NCBI GenBank assembly: GCA_020048595.1
Contig: JAIFMH010000300.1
Span: forward strand, 1-14,831
Reading direction: 5' to 3'
Source of the DNA: Bacteroidota bacterium
Lineage (GTDB): Bacteria > Bacteroidota > Bacteroidia > Bacteroidales > UBA4417
Length of the DNA stretch: 14,831 nt
Of the stretch, positions 7,331 to 14,825 are shown piece after piece (position 1 is the first letter of the stretch; the number at the start of each line of letters is the position of its first letter). Both the position numbers and the translations under genes were made by a program. A model generated the notes under the pieces. That model ran no database searches, had not been told where the DNA came from, and worked only from the letters and a program-made list of their open reading frames with translations.

Positions 7331-7371
7331 GAAAATGCCCTTGTTATCTTCGGATAAACAAGGGCATTTTC
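7331..7371. terminator. Strong bidirectional terminator with TTCG tetraloop
   Basis: GAAAATGCCCTTGTTATC (7331-7348) pairs with 7353-7371 with a single bulged A, closing on a TTCG tetraloop (7349-7352). The stem is flanked by A-rich sequence on the left and T-rich sequence on the right, so it can terminate from both sides. It sits between the convergent phosphorylase (stop 7277) and lipoprotein (stop 7391) genes and should serve both. Confidence 0.93.
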
Positions 7372-7390
7372 TATATTGTTAAATAGGTGT

Positions 7391-8563
7391 CTAATAGATA
7401 TATCTTTTATTATTCTGAATTGCTCCCCGGATAGCCATTTTTAAGGATTCGGAGCAGCGCACTACCATTTCAATATCGTCGGGGAATGGCACAGGAGCAG
7501 TTTTTGTCCGGGCAAGCTGATCTGCATTAAGTGCTTGCGTATCACCCAGCGCACGTGACGAAACATGCTCAAATGATGTTTCTGCTCCTATAGGATCTTT
7601 TTTGAGCACTTTATCAGGATTAGCCTGAATCACCTGAACATCACCATCAATCCGGCATGCTTTCAGTTGAACTGACTCCACCATGGCACATTGCAACGTC
7701 TTGTATTTTTTTATTTTAATATCGTTTCCAAGCGTGTCTCTCATTACGTTTCCCTTTTTATCCAGAGCATATGTAAATCCATCTTCAACATCTTTTTTAA
7801 TCACCGTATCTTTCTGGATAGTTTTATCCGGGCTTACAGCTATGTTTTTGATATTTACATCCACATAATAATCGTATTTCGTGCCTTCATTCAGGTTTTG
7901 TGTATGGTATTCAACCCATTCGGAGTTTAGAGCCGGCAAATCCAAAGCCAGCATATCCTGCTCAAATTCTTTCGGAAATTTTATCATAGAAGTATTCTGT
8001 ATGGAAACAAAAACCCTGCTCATTCCCTGTTCTTTGGCTTCAAGCATTTTAGTGTCTATGCCTTCGTAATCGCCAATATACTGCTTAGCGCGGTCGAATT
8101 CATGATAAGCCTGCCTGTATGATTCCTTAATTCCACTCTTCATCAGCTCAATACCATGCGCATAATAGAAATCAGCAGCCTTACGTTTTGCAGCAACCAT
8201 GTCCGCCATATAGTCAACGTAAGGGTAATCAATAGTTTTCCCGTTCTTATTCAATGGAGTTACTGATTTTACTAATGATTGCCTGTCATTTAATGATCTG
8301 TAAACCAAATAAATATCGTCCCAGTTATTAGGTCGTCCTTCCATTTTCAGGAAACGGATTCTTTCATTATCCTGTTCATTTGCAACCTTGTATGAACGAT
8401 CGAGGATGTCAATTTGCTTCACATCGCTGTTATCCTTACGCAATTGTTTTACTGCTTTCGCAATAGCAGCATCGTAGTTGCCTTTCTGGAGTTGTTTTTT
8501 TGAGGAACCACATCCCGACAGGATTATGGCTAAAATAAATACAAGTGGTAAAATGCTTTTCAT
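7391..8563 (-). CDS. Lipoprotein of unknown function
   Basis: A 390-residue envelope lipoprotein. A short signal sequence ends in a clear lipobox (LSGC, Cys18), so the mature protein should start with a lipidated cysteine. The next residues (GSSKKQ) are not acidic, which argues against the Bacteroidota surface-export signal and favours the periplasmic face; this is inference. About 20-150 is helical and TPR-like (KGNYDAAIAKAVKQLRK, then WDDIYLVYRSLNDRQSLV, then AHGIELMKSGIKESYRQAY). About 170-330 looks beta-rich and repetitive (YDYYVDVNIKNIAVSPDK, GNVMRDTLGNDIKIKKYKT). The end (DDIEMVVRCSESLKMAIRG) is helical. I recognise it only as a type of conserved Bacteroidota lipoprotein without assigned function. 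ATG at 8563 places the lipobox at the normal distance. Transcribed alone, ending at the shared hairpin. Confidence 0.85.
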   Translation of the reverse strand: MKSILPLVFILAIILSGCGSSKKQLQKGNYDAAIAKAVKQLRKDNSDVKQIDILDRSYKVANEQDNERIRFLKMEGRPNNWDDIYLVYRSLNDRQSLVKSVTPLNKNGKTIDYPYVDYMADMVAAKRKAADFYYAHGIELMKSGIKESYRQAYHEFDRAKQYIGDYEGIDTKMLEAKEQGMSRVFVSIQNTSMIKFPKEFEQDMLALDLPALNSEWVEYHTQNLNEGTKYDYYVDVNIKNIAVSPDKTIQKDTVIKKDVEDGFTYALDKKGNVMRDTLGNDIKIKKYKTLQCAMVESVQLKACRIDGDVQVIQANPDKVLKKDPIGAETSFEHVSSRALGDTQALNADQLARTKTAPVPFPDDIEMVVRCSESLKMAIRGAIQNNKRYIY

Positions 8564-8586
8564 TGAACTTCGGTTTTTAAGAGTAA

Positions 8587-8594
8587 CAAATGTA
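8587..8594 (-). promoter_or_regulatory. Putative -7 element for the lipoprotein gene (TACATTTG)
   Basis: An exact TAnnTTTG match on the minus strand, 23 bases before the lipoprotein ATG at 8563. It has the same octamer as the element before the phosphorylase gene. The -33 position holds only a weak TTTCG (8612-8616). Confidence 0.4.
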
Positions 8595-8830
8595 AGAAAA
8601 TTGGTTGGAAACGAAATTTTTAAAGGTTGTACTGATATTGATTATTAGTTTTACGGTTTGAGTCTTATAGTATATATGGATTAGCCATATCAAAGGTTGT
8701 GCCACTTTATCTGAAAGCTATCGGCCTCTTATGTATGAATGTTAATGGACTTTTATTGCCAATGTAACTTTGAAACTCTCATGATTTCAAAAATAAATAA
8801 CTTTTTCCTGTTTAAGTTCTGTGGTATTAG

Positions 8831-8838
8831 TACTTTTG
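8831..8838 (+). promoter_or_regulatory. Putative -7 element for the CotH-like gene (TACTTTTG)
   Basis: An exact TAnnTTTG match 107 bases upstream of the ATG at 8946. It would give a leader of about 100 bases. No clear -33 TTTG at the expected distance, so support is limited. Confidence 0.3.
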
Positions 8839-8945
8839 TGTTGAATTTGTTGAATGGATACTTACTCATTTTCAAATACATAAAGATTAGACTTCTCCCT
8901 CAAAATTCTAATCCAAACTCGTAAACGTTAGTAATTTAATCAATA

Positions 8946-11162
8946 ATGAAAAAAATCTTCCTTCTTGGCGGCCTGATAGTTGTTATTCTATTTGCAGGCA
9001 TTCTAAAACCTGTTTCTGCTCAAAATGTTAACCATTGGGAAATGGTTGTTGCGTCAGGTGATACCTGGAATTATTTTCGCGGTAATGCAGAACCTCCGGC
9101 CAGTTGGTCGGATATTGCATTTAACACTTCAGCGTGGCCTTCCGGGCCAGGTGGAATCGGATATGGCGATAACGATGATGGCACAACTATAAGTGCTGTT
9201 CCTTCAGTTTATCTTCGGACCAACTTTAACATTGTTGATATTTCCACTATTTCGTGGGCCATTTTAAATGTGGACTACGATGATGCTTTTGTAGCTTATC
9301 TGAATGGTCATGAGATTGCACGGGCAAATATCGGAACTATGGGTACACGGCCTTTATATTCCGAATATGCAACGACAAATCACGAGGCTCAGCTATACCA
9401 GGGCGGAGTTCCTGAAAGATTTGTCATTGATAAAGACATAATTAAGCAGTATTTGGTCGAGGGTGACAATGTGCTGGCTATTCAGGTTCATAACTATGAT
9501 GCAACATCTTCAGATTTATCATCAAATGCTTTTTTCATTTTAGGTATTATTGACGAAAGTTCAAACTATCGCCAGGTTCCGTCGTGGTTTACTGACCCGA
9601 TTGAAGCAAGTTCAAATCTGCCACTTTTAATTATCGATACTAAGGGACAAATTATATTGAATGAGCCTAAAATTACTGCCAGCCTGAAGGTAGTTGATAA
9701 CGGTCCGGGTGAGTTAAACAGCATATGGGATGACGCTACCGGTTATGAAGGGAATGTGGGTATTGAAATACGCGGGCAATCATCACAGCAATTCCCAAAA
9801 AAGGGCTATGGCATTGAACTTTGGACCAATGCAGGTGCCGATACAAGCGCAACTATGCTGGGTATGCCTGCCGATGAAGATTGGGTTCTTTCGGCACCTT
9901 ATTCCGATAAAACGATGATGCGTAATGCTATTTCATATCAATTGGGTCGAAAAATGGGTGGTTGGCAGCCTCGCTTCAAATATTGCGAAGTATATATGAA
10001 TGGAAGTTATCATGGCGTTTATATGCTTATTGAGAAAATCAAACGCGGTGCTGACCGTGTAGATATCAATAAGTTAAAACCGGACGAAATTTCGGGAGAC
10101 AATGTTACAGGCGGGTATATTTTAAAAGTCGATAAAGTCGGCGATATTTCAGCTAATGAATATTTTTACTCACATCCTTCAGTATCGTATCCCAATACCT
10201 TTGATTATGCATTTTCGTATGTAATTCCAAAATACGACGAAATTGTCATAGAGCAAAAATCATACATTCAGAATTATATTTCAACGCTTCAATCTACGCT
10301 GAATGGAAGTTCGTTCAAAGATCCCGTTAATGGTTTCAGGAAATACATGGATTTGAATTCATTTGTTGATTTTCAAATTATTAACGAGTTGGCCAATAAT
10401 GTGGATGGATACAGGTTCAGCACATTTTTTTATAAAGAGAAAGATTCGGACGGTGGTAAATTATTTGCCGGACCCTTATGGGATTTTGACCTTTGCTATG
10501 GAAATGTTGACTATGACGATGCCAACCTGGCTACAGATAAATGGTTGTATACCCGTTACGGCACATCTGGTAACTGGAGTATGCATTGGTGGGCCCGTTT
10601 AATGCAGGATCCTGACTATAAGCAGGCGTTTGGTACAAGGTGGAAATCATTAAGAGCTGGGCCGTTTAGTACCGATTCGATAATGGCTCTGCTGGATGAG
10701 AATGTTGAAATAATGGGCGACGCGGTTGGCCGGAATTTTGAAACATGGCCAATATTAGGTCAGTATGTTTGGCCAAACTATTATGTTGGTGACACATATT
10801 CGCAGGAAGTTGATTATTTAAAAACATGGATAACAAACAGGTTAATCTGGATGGACGGAACTATTTCACTCTCAAGCGGTGATTTAGCTTCGGGTTCCAA
10901 AGGCTACAATGTTTCTGTGTTCCCGAATCCTGTTAAAGACCAGTTGAATATCCGGCTTACAACAAAGGATATGAACAGGATTGATTGTGAAATTATAGAT
11001 CTGCTGGGAAAAACAGTTTTTGCCTCAGATTATCTCCCTGTTTCAACCGGAGATCAATCGATTCAATTTAACGTGCCAAATGTTGCGCCGGGTTATTATA
11101 TGCTTAAATTGACACAAAAACAACAGGTAATCAGCATTCAAAAGCTGATAATAAATAACTAA
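8946..11162 (+). CDS. Secreted CotH kinase-fold protein with T9SS sorting domain
   Basis: A 738-residue exported protein. Signal peptide 1-25 or so (ending PVSAQ). Residues about 30-215 form a jelly-roll-like beta domain (FRGNAEPPASWSDIAFNT, GGIGYGDNDDGT, DDAFVAYLNGHEIARANI), often found ahead of CotH domains in large secreted bacterial proteins. About 222-620 is the CotH domain: LPLLIIDTKGQ, IRGQSSQQFPKKGYGIEL (about 274-291), DEDWVLSAPYSDKTMMRN (about 310), YHGVYMLIEKIKRGADRVDI (about 354), and GPLWDFDLCYGN (about 509-520), whose DFD aspartates are likely metal ligands. CotH of spore-formers is an atypical protein kinase; here activity and substrate are unknown. About 658-738 is a type A T9SS C-terminal domain (VFPNPVKDQLNI, IDLLGKTVF, GYYMLKL, ending KLIINN), predicting passage through the T9SS and release or anchoring at the cell surface. 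It has its own terminator and no CotB/CotG-like neighbour. Confidence 0.92.
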   Translation: MKKIFLLGGLIVVILFAGILKPVSAQNVNHWEMVVASGDTWNYFRGNAEPPASWSDIAFNTSAWPSGPGGIGYGDNDDGTTISAVPSVYLRTNFNIVDISTISWAILNVDYDDAFVAYLNGHEIARANIGTMGTRPLYSEYATTNHEAQLYQGGVPERFVIDKDIIKQYLVEGDNVLAIQVHNYDATSSDLSSNAFFILGIIDESSNYRQVPSWFTDPIEASSNLPLLIIDTKGQIILNEPKITASLKVVDNGPGELNSIWDDATGYEGNVGIEIRGQSSQQFPKKGYGIELWTNAGADTSATMLGMPADEDWVLSAPYSDKTMMRNAISYQLGRKMGGWQPRFKYCEVYMNGSYHGVYMLIEKIKRGADRVDINKLKPDEISGDNVTGGYILKVDKVGDISANEYFYSHPSVSYPNTFDYAFSYVIPKYDEIVIEQKSYIQNYISTLQSTLNGSSFKDPVNGFRKYMDLNSFVDFQIINELANNVDGYRFSTFFYKEKDSDGGKLFAGPLWDFDLCYGNVDYDDANLATDKWLYTRYGTSGNWSMHWWARLMQDPDYKQAFGTRWKSLRAGPFSTDSIMALLDENVEIMGDAVGRNFETWPILGQYVWPNYYVGDTYSQEVDYLKTWITNRLIWMDGTISLSSGDLASGSKGYNVSVFPNPVKDQLNIRLTTKDMNRIDCEIIDLLGKTVFASDYLPVSTGDQSIQFNVPNVAPGYYMLKLTQKQQVISIQKLIINN

Positions 11163-11188
11163 AGCAAGGATTTGTTTTGACGCCAGTT

Positions 11189-11232
11189 TTCGCAATAGCG
11201 GTCATCCATTGATCGTTATTGCGAAGATTTTT
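11189..11232 (+). terminator. Rho-independent terminator after the CotH-like gene
   Basis: A 16-base left arm TTCGCAATAGCGGTCA (11189-11204) pairs along its whole length with 11210-11225, with two G-T positions that become G-U wobbles in RNA. The loop is TCCAT. A T5 tract follows at 11228-11232. It lies 27 bases after the stop codon. The wobbles make it strong only in plus-strand RNA, in line with the gene's direction. Confidence 0.9.
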
Positions 11233-11299
11233 AATATGTATAAAACAGAAGCAGGGCTTTGATTGCTAATAATGGCAGTCAAAATTTTATATAAATTCA

Positions 11300-11320
11300 G
11301 ATTATAACCTATTTATAATC
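11300..11320. repeat. AT-rich dyad in the UbiA upstream region
   Basis: GATTATAA (11300-11307) and TTATAATC (11313-11320) are perfect inverted repeats around CCTAT. No T tract follows. The size and symmetry would suit a protein-binding operator or a weak hairpin; it lies about 90 bases before the prenyltransferase start. Confidence 0.4.
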
Positions 11321-11377
11321 AGCTTCTTGTTGTAAAATGTCACCAAACACATCCCAATGGGTGAACCTTTAGTCTGG

Positions 11378-11405
11378 AGCATTTGTTTTTAAGTAAACAA
11401 ATGCT
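11378..11405 (+). promoter_or_regulatory. Perfect hairpin abutting the UbiA start codon
   Basis: AGCATTTGTTT (11378-11388) and AAACAAATGCT (11395-11405) are perfect 11-base inverted repeats around a TTAAGT loop. The right arm ends seven bases before the ATG at 11413. No T tract follows, so it is not a standard terminator. It covers the region where a ribosome would land and could modulate translation, or be a dimeric-regulator site in DNA. Role inferred only. Confidence 0.5.
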
Positions 11406-11412
11406 TAAATAG

Positions 11413-12435
11413 ATGGTGAATACTTCGATGTGGATTAAAGCCTTACGGGTTATACCGCAAATAACAAAAACTGAATGGAATACACTCGATGTTATTTCGA
11501 GGTGGCTTATTGCCACGCGTGCCGCTGTATTTATAATGACCGCCACAGCTGCCGCTATTGGTGGATTGCTTGCTTACCGCAGCGGAAATTTTTCCTGGGA
11601 TCTTTTTCTTTTGTCCATGCTTGGAATAGTAATGGCTCATGCAAGCAACAATTTGCTTAACGACCTGGTCGATCACAAAAGAGGCATTGACAAGGATAAC
11701 TATTACCGCTCATTGTATGGTCCGCAGCCGCTTGAGCATGGTTTGCTCAGCATGAAGAGCTTCATGACCTATTTTTATATCACAATCGGAATTGCACTGG
11801 CAATTGGTGTTTACCTGGTTGCGGTTACCGGAATCGGTGCTTTCTGGCTGCTTGGCGCCGGCCTGTTTTTTCTGTTATTCTACACCTGGCCATTGAAATA
11901 TTATGGATTGGGAGAGCCTTCGGTGATACTGGTTTGGGGACCCTTGATGGTTGGAGGGACCTATTTTGTAGTTTCCGGTGGTCAGTGGGATAACTGGGTA
12001 GTGCTGCTCAGCCTGGTATATGCATTAGGGCCTACAACAGTTCTTTTCGGAAAACATACCGACAAACTGCCTGAAGATAAAGCCAAAGGCGTTCGCACGC
12101 TTCCGGTTTTAATTGGTGAAAAAGCAGCCCGTTTTTCAACCATTGGATTCTGGCTGCTGCAATACGCTTTTATCATTACACTTGTACTCACTAACCGATT
12201 AGGTCCAGCTATGCTGATAGTACTGCTGGCATTGCCTAAACTGATATGGGCATCAAAAGTTTTTATTCATCCGCGCCCGGCTACTAAACCCGAAGGAAAG
12301 TCAGGCGAAGGATGGCCTCTTTACCTTGTATCGCATGCCTTTGAGTACAACCGGATTTTCGGTATGCTATTCCTGCTCGGACTCATAATTGATGTGATTC
12401 TTTATAAATTTGGAGTAGTCTGGAATATATTTTAA
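11413..12435 (+). CDS. UbiA-family prenyltransferase
   Basis: A 340-residue integral inner-membrane protein with about 8-9 hydrophobic helices, expected to transfer a polyprenyl chain from its diphosphate to an acceptor. The first aspartate-rich motif lies in NNLLNDLVDHKRGIDKDN (about 77-94), followed by YGPQPLEHGLLS. The second lies in GKHTDKLPEDKAKGVRTLPV (about 213-232), as in MenA/UbiA enzymes. Both motifs bind Mg2+-diphosphate. The family resembles 1,4-dihydroxy-2-naphthoate prenyltransferases, but this subtype has a characteristic end (SGEGWPLYLVSHAFEYNR, then FGMLFLLGLIID), and I cannot name the acceptor. No quinone-pathway gene is nearby. ATG at 11413 is used; a second in-frame ATG at 11428 is possible and would leave more room after the upstream hairpin. 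A terminator follows. Confidence 0.9.
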   Translation: MVNTSMWIKALRVIPQITKTEWNTLDVISRWLIATRAAVFIMTATAAAIGGLLAYRSGNFSWDLFLLSMLGIVMAHASNNLLNDLVDHKRGIDKDNYYRSLYGPQPLEHGLLSMKSFMTYFYITIGIALAIGVYLVAVTGIGAFWLLGAGLFFLLFYTWPLKYYGLGEPSVILVWGPLMVGGTYFVVSGGQWDNWVVLLSLVYALGPTTVLFGKHTDKLPEDKAKGVRTLPVLIGEKAARFSTIGFWLLQYAFIITLVLTNRLGPAMLIVLLALPKLIWASKVFIHPRPATKPEGKSGEGWPLYLVSHAFEYNRIFGMLFLLGLIIDVILYKFGVVWNIF

Positions 12436-12462
12436 TCCTTAAAACAATAATTAAAAGTAAAG

Positions 12463-12503
12463 TAACCCTGATGGAGATTTCCAATCAGGGTTATTTGCTT
12501 TTT
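12463..12503 (+). terminator. Rho-independent terminator after the UbiA gene
   Basis: TAACCCTGATGGA (12463-12475) pairs with 12480-12493 with one bulged A, around a GATT loop. T-rich sequence follows (TTTGCTTTTT, to 12503). It begins 28 bases after the stop codon, separating the prenyltransferase from the next plus-strand gene. Confidence 0.88.
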
Positions 12504-12645
12504 GGGCAATTCCTGGAATAAATTCATTGAATAAATGAAAGATTAACAAGGTATTACGATTTCAACCTTCGTTTGTTGAAAACTAATTATCATATCGTTA
12601 ACAGCCGACCGGGAAGGGACGTAATTTTAAGCAACCCAAAAACCA

Positions 12646-13524
12646 ATGCCTGACGATTTTGATATGGACCATCTAAACCTGCTGATTCATTTGCTTGATG
12701 ACCCTGACCAGGAGGCATTTCAGCAGGTGAGTAATGAAATACTTACACTTGGACTACCTGCCGTTGAACCGCTCGAAGAAGCCTGGTTTAATACAAACGA
12801 TAATTTAACCCGTAAACGGATTGAGGAACTTGTACATAGTCTTCAGTACGACAGCCTGTACACTGAACTCGAAGGGTGGGTTGCTTCCGGAGGACAGGAC
12901 CTGCTTCGTGGTTATATGATTGCAACAAGATTTCATTATCCAAACCTGGAGGAAGAAAAATTACTGGCTGACCTCAATAAACTTACCCGCAGTGTATGGA
13001 TCGAACTGAACGACAATCTTACCAGTCTCGAGAAAATCAAAGTATTGAATCATGTTCTGTTCGGTAGTTACGAAATAGGAGGGGAGATAACCGATATTCA
13101 TATCCCTGACCATTATTTTTTAAATAACCTGATACATTCCAGGCACGGGAATGCCGTTTCAATTGGGATTTTGTACATAATTATAGCTCAGAAACTGAAT
13201 CTTCCCGTTAAAGGTGTTGACCTCACGGGGAATTTTATTGCATGCTTTACGCATATCCCTTCTGAATTCAAGGATGATTATAAACCAACAAATGAAGTTA
13301 AATTTTATATCAACCCATTTGCTATGGGTGCTGTTTTCACAAGGAAAGAAATCCTGTTGTATCTCGAAAAAGCCGGAATAGTCCCTTCTTTAAACTGCTT
13401 TAAGCCAGCCAGCAACATTGCGGTTCTTAAACGCTGGTGCTACGACCTATTGCAGGCATACCTTGACAGTGGAATGAAAGAAAAAGCGAAAGAGTTGAAG
13501 TCGTTTATAAAAATACTGAAATAA
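12646..13524 (+). CDS. SirB1-type transglutaminase-like protein
   Basis: A 292-residue, apparently cytoplasmic protein (no signal peptide). The N-terminal third is helical and HEAT-like (LLIHLLDDPDQEAFQQVSNE, LGLPAVEPLEEAW). It leads into the SirB1/Transglut_core2 region (about 150-260): FLNNLIHSRHGNAVSIGILY, IIAQKLNLPVKGVDLTGNF, then KFYINPFAMGAVFTRKEIL, a block typical of Bacteroidota members. The C-terminus has a short TPR-like end (LLQAYLDSGMKEKAKELKSF). The family's biochemical role is not settled. Members generally lack the classical catalytic Cys, and here the position usually occupied by His (LPxHF or PGHF) reads TGNF, so transglutaminase or protease activity is unlikely; this comparison is from memory. 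ATG at 12646 is used; ATG at 12661 is possible. Convergent with purC. Confidence 0.87.
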   Translation: MPDDFDMDHLNLLIHLLDDPDQEAFQQVSNEILTLGLPAVEPLEEAWFNTNDNLTRKRIEELVHSLQYDSLYTELEGWVASGGQDLLRGYMIATRFHYPNLEEEKLLADLNKLTRSVWIELNDNLTSLEKIKVLNHVLFGSYEIGGEITDIHIPDHYFLNNLIHSRHGNAVSIGILYIIIAQKLNLPVKGVDLTGNFIACFTHIPSEFKDDYKPTNEVKFYINPFAMGAVFTRKEILLYLEKAGIVPSLNCFKPASNIAVLKRWCYDLLQAYLDSGMKEKAKELKSFIKILK

Positions 13525-13540
13525 AAAACAGAGTGTAAAG

Positions 13541-13574
13541 GGAAAAGGAATTTCATAACAAAATCATGAATTCC
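13541..13574 (-). terminator. Possible purC terminator hairpin
   Basis: GGAATTTCAT (13547-13556) pairs with ATGAATTCC (13566-13574) with one bulged T and a nine-base loop. On the minus strand it is followed by CTTTTCCCTTT, a broken T tract, so it could end purC transcripts. It is about 70 bases past the purC stop. There is no T run on the plus side. Confidence 0.4.
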
Positions 13575-13646
13575 GGGACTCAGGTTTCAGATTCCAGGAT
13601 AAATCACAACACCTTGGCTGCGGTCAGTGTATAACCAGAAATCCTT

Positions 13647-14600
13647 TTACCTGTAATAGGCTTCCAGAAATTTTTTGATATTGCTTTCAACACGGGCCGG
13701 GACATTGGTCACATCAGCGCGTTCAAATTTATCGCCGGTTATATTTTCGTACAATTCAATGTACCTTTCCGAAACCAGGTTTACAAAATCATCGTCCATC
13801 ACAGGAACCTGCTGGCCTTCCAGTCCCTGGAAACCATTTGCCATCAACCATTCGCGCACGAATTCCTTTGAAAGCTGTTTTTGTGGTTCGCCGTTTGCCT
13901 GACGTGCTTCGTATCCTTCTTTATAAAAATAACGTGATGAATCAGGCGTATGAATTTCGTCGATAAGGAATATTTCTCCATTCGATTTTCCAAATTCATA
14001 TTTGGTGTCAACCAGGATCAATCCCATGCTGTTTGCTATTTGAGTGCCACGTTCAAAAATAGCCATGGTGTATTTCTCAAGCATTTCATAATCTTCAAGG
14101 CTTACAATGTTTTGTTTCAGGATTTCTTCTTTCGAAATATCCTCATCGTGGCCAACAGAAGCTTTGGTGGTCGGAGTAATGATAGGATTAGGAAACATAT
14201 CATTTTCATTCATCCCGTCGGGCATGGGAACTCCGCAAATAACACGTTTTCCTGCTTTGTATTCGCGCCATGCATGTCCGCTAAGGTATCCGCGGATTAC
14301 CATTTCCACTTTAAATGGATCGCAAAGGCGGCCAACGGTTACCATTGGATCAGGAGTGGCGATTTTCCAATTGGGAACTATATCCGAAGTATCGTCGAGA
14401 AATTTAGATGCGATCTGGTTTAAGACCTGTCCTTTGTATGGAATTGCACGCGGCAGCACAACGTCGAATGCCGAAATCCGGTCGCTGGTAACCATAATCA
14501 GCAATTCATCATCAATATTATACACGTCGCGTACTTTGCCGATGTAAAGGCTTTTCATTCCTGGAAATGTGAAATCGGTACGTGTGATGGCGTTTTGCAT
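13647..14600 (-). CDS. purC: SAICAR synthetase (phosphoribosylaminoimidazole-succinocarboxamide synthase)
   Basis: A 317-residue cytoplasmic enzyme of de novo purine synthesis. It joins aspartate to CAIR with ATP, giving SAICAR. Motifs in order: GKVRDVY (21-27, nucleotide loop), SDRISAFDVVLP (39-50), VIRGYLSGHAWREY (101-114), SVGHDEDIS (148-156), DTKYEFG (198-204) and DEIHTPDSSRY (214-224, metal and substrate site). All expected signature motifs are present. Length fits the long ~310-residue form usual in Bacteroidota and yeast rather than the ~240-residue E. coli form. ATG at 14600 gives the normal N-terminus (TDFTFPGMKSLYIGKVRDVY). It appears to be monocistronic: a possible promoter lies upstream, and the downstream neighbour is convergent. 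No PurR-like operator or purine riboswitch recognised. Confidence 0.97.
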   Translation of the reverse strand: MQNAITRTDFTFPGMKSLYIGKVRDVYNIDDELLIMVTSDRISAFDVVLPRAIPYKGQVLNQIASKFLDDTSDIVPNWKIATPDPMVTVGRLCDPFKVEMVIRGYLSGHAWREYKAGKRVICGVPMPDGMNENDMFPNPIITPTTKASVGHDEDISKEEILKQNIVSLEDYEMLEKYTMAIFERGTQIANSMGLILVDTKYEFGKSNGEIFLIDEIHTPDSSRYFYKEGYEARQANGEPQKQLSKEFVREWLMANGFQGLEGQQVPVMDDDFVNLVSERYIELYENITGDKFERADVTNVPARVESNIKKFLEAYYR

Positions 14601-14658
14601 AGGATCTGGCGTTATTAATCAGGTTAAATTCAAAAACTGGCTATCATTTATGGAAACG

Positions 14659-14666
14659 CAAAATTA
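14659..14666 (-). promoter_or_regulatory. Putative -7 element for purC (TAATTTTG)
   Basis: An exact TAnnTTTG match on the minus strand, 58 bases before the purC ATG. The base composition 19 bases further upstream does not give a TTTG, so the assignment rests on the -7 element alone. Confidence 0.35.
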
Positions 14667-14795
14667 CAAAGGAATTACCTGAATGGAATTATTAAAATGA
14701 GTATTGGCTGTGAATGTTTTCAACAATGATGTTGATAATTATTTTTCAATACGATTAAAACTCTGGTTTCAAAAAACAGAATTTTTACCAGCGAT

Positions 14796-14825
14796 ACACG
14801 CAGATCTTGCAGAAACACGTATATC
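14796..14825. repeat. Imperfect direct repeat at the window end
   Basis: ACACGCAGATC (14796-14806) and ACACGTATATC (14815-14825) match at 9 of 11 positions, 19 bases apart. On the minus strand this reads as diverged ATCTGCGTGT-like units. The array may continue past the window, so its full size cannot be judged. Confidence 0.35.

Larger units (their letters stand above)
8564..8945. other. Long divergent intergenic region
   Basis: 382 bases between the divergent lipoprotein and CotH-like genes. I see a perfect direct repeat AAAGGTTGT (8622-8630 and 8692-8700, 70 bases apart), and a short dyad ATATGG-ATTAG-CCATAT (8674-8690) just before the second copy. TAnnTTTG elements face each gene. A 61-codon hydrophobic reading frame (8739-8924) has no recognisable features and is probably chance. 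No RNA gene recognised. Confidence 0.55.

Noticed and set aside
8739..8924. 61-codon hydrophobic reading frame just before the CotH-like gene
   Set aside because: AT-rich composition by itself yields Phe/Leu/Ile-rich frames; no signal, motif or ribosome site seen, and it lies over the likely promoter and leader.
12436..12645. UbiA, SirB1-like and CotH-like genes as one functional operon
   Set aside because: Strong terminators after 11162 and 12435 and gaps of over 200 bases separate the three same-strand genes.
13950..14423. 157-codon plus-strand frame opposite purC
   Set aside because: It lies wholly antisense to purC, whose motifs are all intact; the translation shows no domain.
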